Shown here: positions 5,598-5,851 of the stretch, piece after piece | How the letters are laid out: every line of letters begins with the position of its first letter | How positions within the stretch are numbered: position 1 is the stretch's first letter | Source: an uncultured bacterium | GTDB lineage: Bacteria; Bacillota; Clostridia; Christensenellales; Borkfalkiaceae | Length of the DNA: 5,851 nucleotides | Assembly: GCA_934871445.1 (NCBI GenBank) | Contig: CAKXBD010000130.1 | Coordinates: 1-5,851 of the forward strand | Reading direction: 5' to 3' | Program-made: the position numbers and the translations under genes | Notes under the pieces: generated by a model | Databases searched by the model: none | What the model saw: only the letters and a program-made list of their open reading frames with translations | What the model was told of the DNA's origin: nothing

Positions 5598-5708
5598 GAT
5601 TATTCTAATATAGAAGAGATAGAGAGTATTGCAGACGAATATTTGCAAGCCGCCTGACAAAACTTATGAATATGGAAGCAGGGAAAGTACAAATGAAAAA
5701 TCGGTTTT

Positions 5709-5784
5709 GTGACTTTTGAAGTCACACCTTATTGAAATAAGGCTACCGCAATCCCACTGGCTTTAGACGGTGGGTTAAGGTAGC
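5709..5784 (+). mobile_element. Hairpin cluster, probable left end of an IS200/IS605-family element
   Basis: Three consecutive stem-loops: GTGACTT/AAGTCAC (5709-5725), CCTTAT/ATAAGG (5727-5742), and a nested structure with outer stem GCTACC/GGTAGC (5742-5747 and 5779-5784) and inner stem CCCAC/GTGGG (5753-5757 and 5770-5774). IS200/IS605 elements have imperfect hairpins instead of inverted repeats at their ends, recognised in single strand by TnpA, and some also carry a terminator-like hairpin in front of tnpA. A start of such a tnpA follows at 5816. The exact left cleavage site cannot be set, but it should lie shortly before 5709. Confidence 0.5.
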
Positions 5785-5798
5785 TAAAAATCAGAAAT

Positions 5799-5809
5799 TA
5801 TAGTATACT
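5799..5809 (+). promoter_or_regulatory. Possible -10 boxes before tnpA
   Basis: Overlapping TATAGT (5799-5804) and TATACT (5804-5809) lie just before the tnpA start. The only -35 candidate, TTAAGG (5775-5780), is poor. TATACT would start transcription at about ATG 5816, and there is no Shine-Dalgarno site, so weak, leaderless expression is likely, which would suit a transposase kept at low level. Confidence 0.4.
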
Positions 5810-5815
5810 CATGGC

Positions 5816-5851
5816 ATGGGAACCTGGAAATCTAAAAACAGACACAAATAC
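5816..5851 (+). CDS. IS200/IS605-family transposase TnpA, 5' end only
   Basis: Only twelve codons are inside the window, reading MGTWKSKNRHKY. Short basic openings with an N-R/K-H-K-Y stretch are typical of IS200-like TnpA, a small HUH (Y1) transposase that moves single-stranded DNA; in such proteins this is followed by a segment like LLQYHLIFVCKYR, which lies beyond the edge. The hairpins upstream fit an element end. An overlapping frame from ATG 5811 (MAWEPGNLKT) is also open but resembles nothing I know. The identification rests on few residues. Confidence 0.5.
   Translation, partial: MGTWKSKNRHKY

Noticed and set aside
5580..5657. A 25-codon open frame (MALNSYDYSNIEE...) across the right end of the palindromic element
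   Set aside because: Very short, no ribosome site, and no recognisable relative. It could be the end of a disrupted gene, but this cannot be supported.
5598..5708. Degenerate tnpB 3' end before the hairpins
   Set aside because: Neither plus-strand frame here (for example one reading LMNMEAGKVQMKNRF) shows the TnpB zinc finger or catalytic motifs; the fit to a TnpB C-terminus is too vague.
5348..5851. SRP RNA (ffs), often found near tadA in Firmicutes
   Set aside because: No GGAA/GGAG-type SRP helix 8 core or matching long stem is present in this stretch.

Overview
The window looks like the chromosome of a spore-forming Firmicute of class Clostridia. It carries a sporulation operon in the order spoIIAA-spoIIAB-sigF, CCA-encoded tRNAs in a Met-Asp-Phe-Tyr order like that of Gram-positive tRNA clusters, purine-rich Shine-Dalgarno sites and strong U-tract terminators. 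The coding part has moderate base composition. The genus cannot be told from the sequence alone.

Positions 1-714: a minus-strand tRNA operon. It reads from a near-consensus promoter (676-704) through tRNA-CAU, tRNA-Asp, tRNA-Phe and tRNA-Tyr to an intrinsic terminator (215-244). Beyond it lies a second copy of the last 15 bases of tRNA-Tyr (82-96), followed by its own terminator (50-82). I recognise nothing in 1-49 or 97-214.

Positions 715-2425: the divergent plus-strand forespore sigma-F operon. A candidate sigma-H promoter is followed by the anti-anti-sigma factor SpoIIAA, the anti-sigma kinase SpoIIAB and sigma-F itself, closed by a strong hairpin terminator. SpoIIAB holds sigma-F inactive; SpoIIAA, when dephosphorylated, releases it in the forespore.

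Positions 2426-5347: a run of plus-strand genes. These are a CPBP-family membrane protease, RlmH (23S rRNA m3Psi1915 methyltransferase), an M14-family peptidase resembling gamma-D-glutamyl-meso-diaminopimelate endopeptidases, and TadA (tRNA A34 deaminase). The CPBP and M14 genes appear to lack a Shine-Dalgarno site: a -10 box sits 5-6 nt before the start codon, suggesting leaderless mRNAs.

Positions 5348-5851: AT-rich accessory DNA. A 144-bp palindromic MITE-like element (5454-5597) is followed by a hairpin cluster (5709-5784) and the first codons of an apparent IS200/IS605-family TnpA, cut by the window end. No wholly new system is evident. The most notable points are the recurrent leaderless gene starts, the undescribed-looking palindromic element and the duplicated tRNA-Tyr 3' end.
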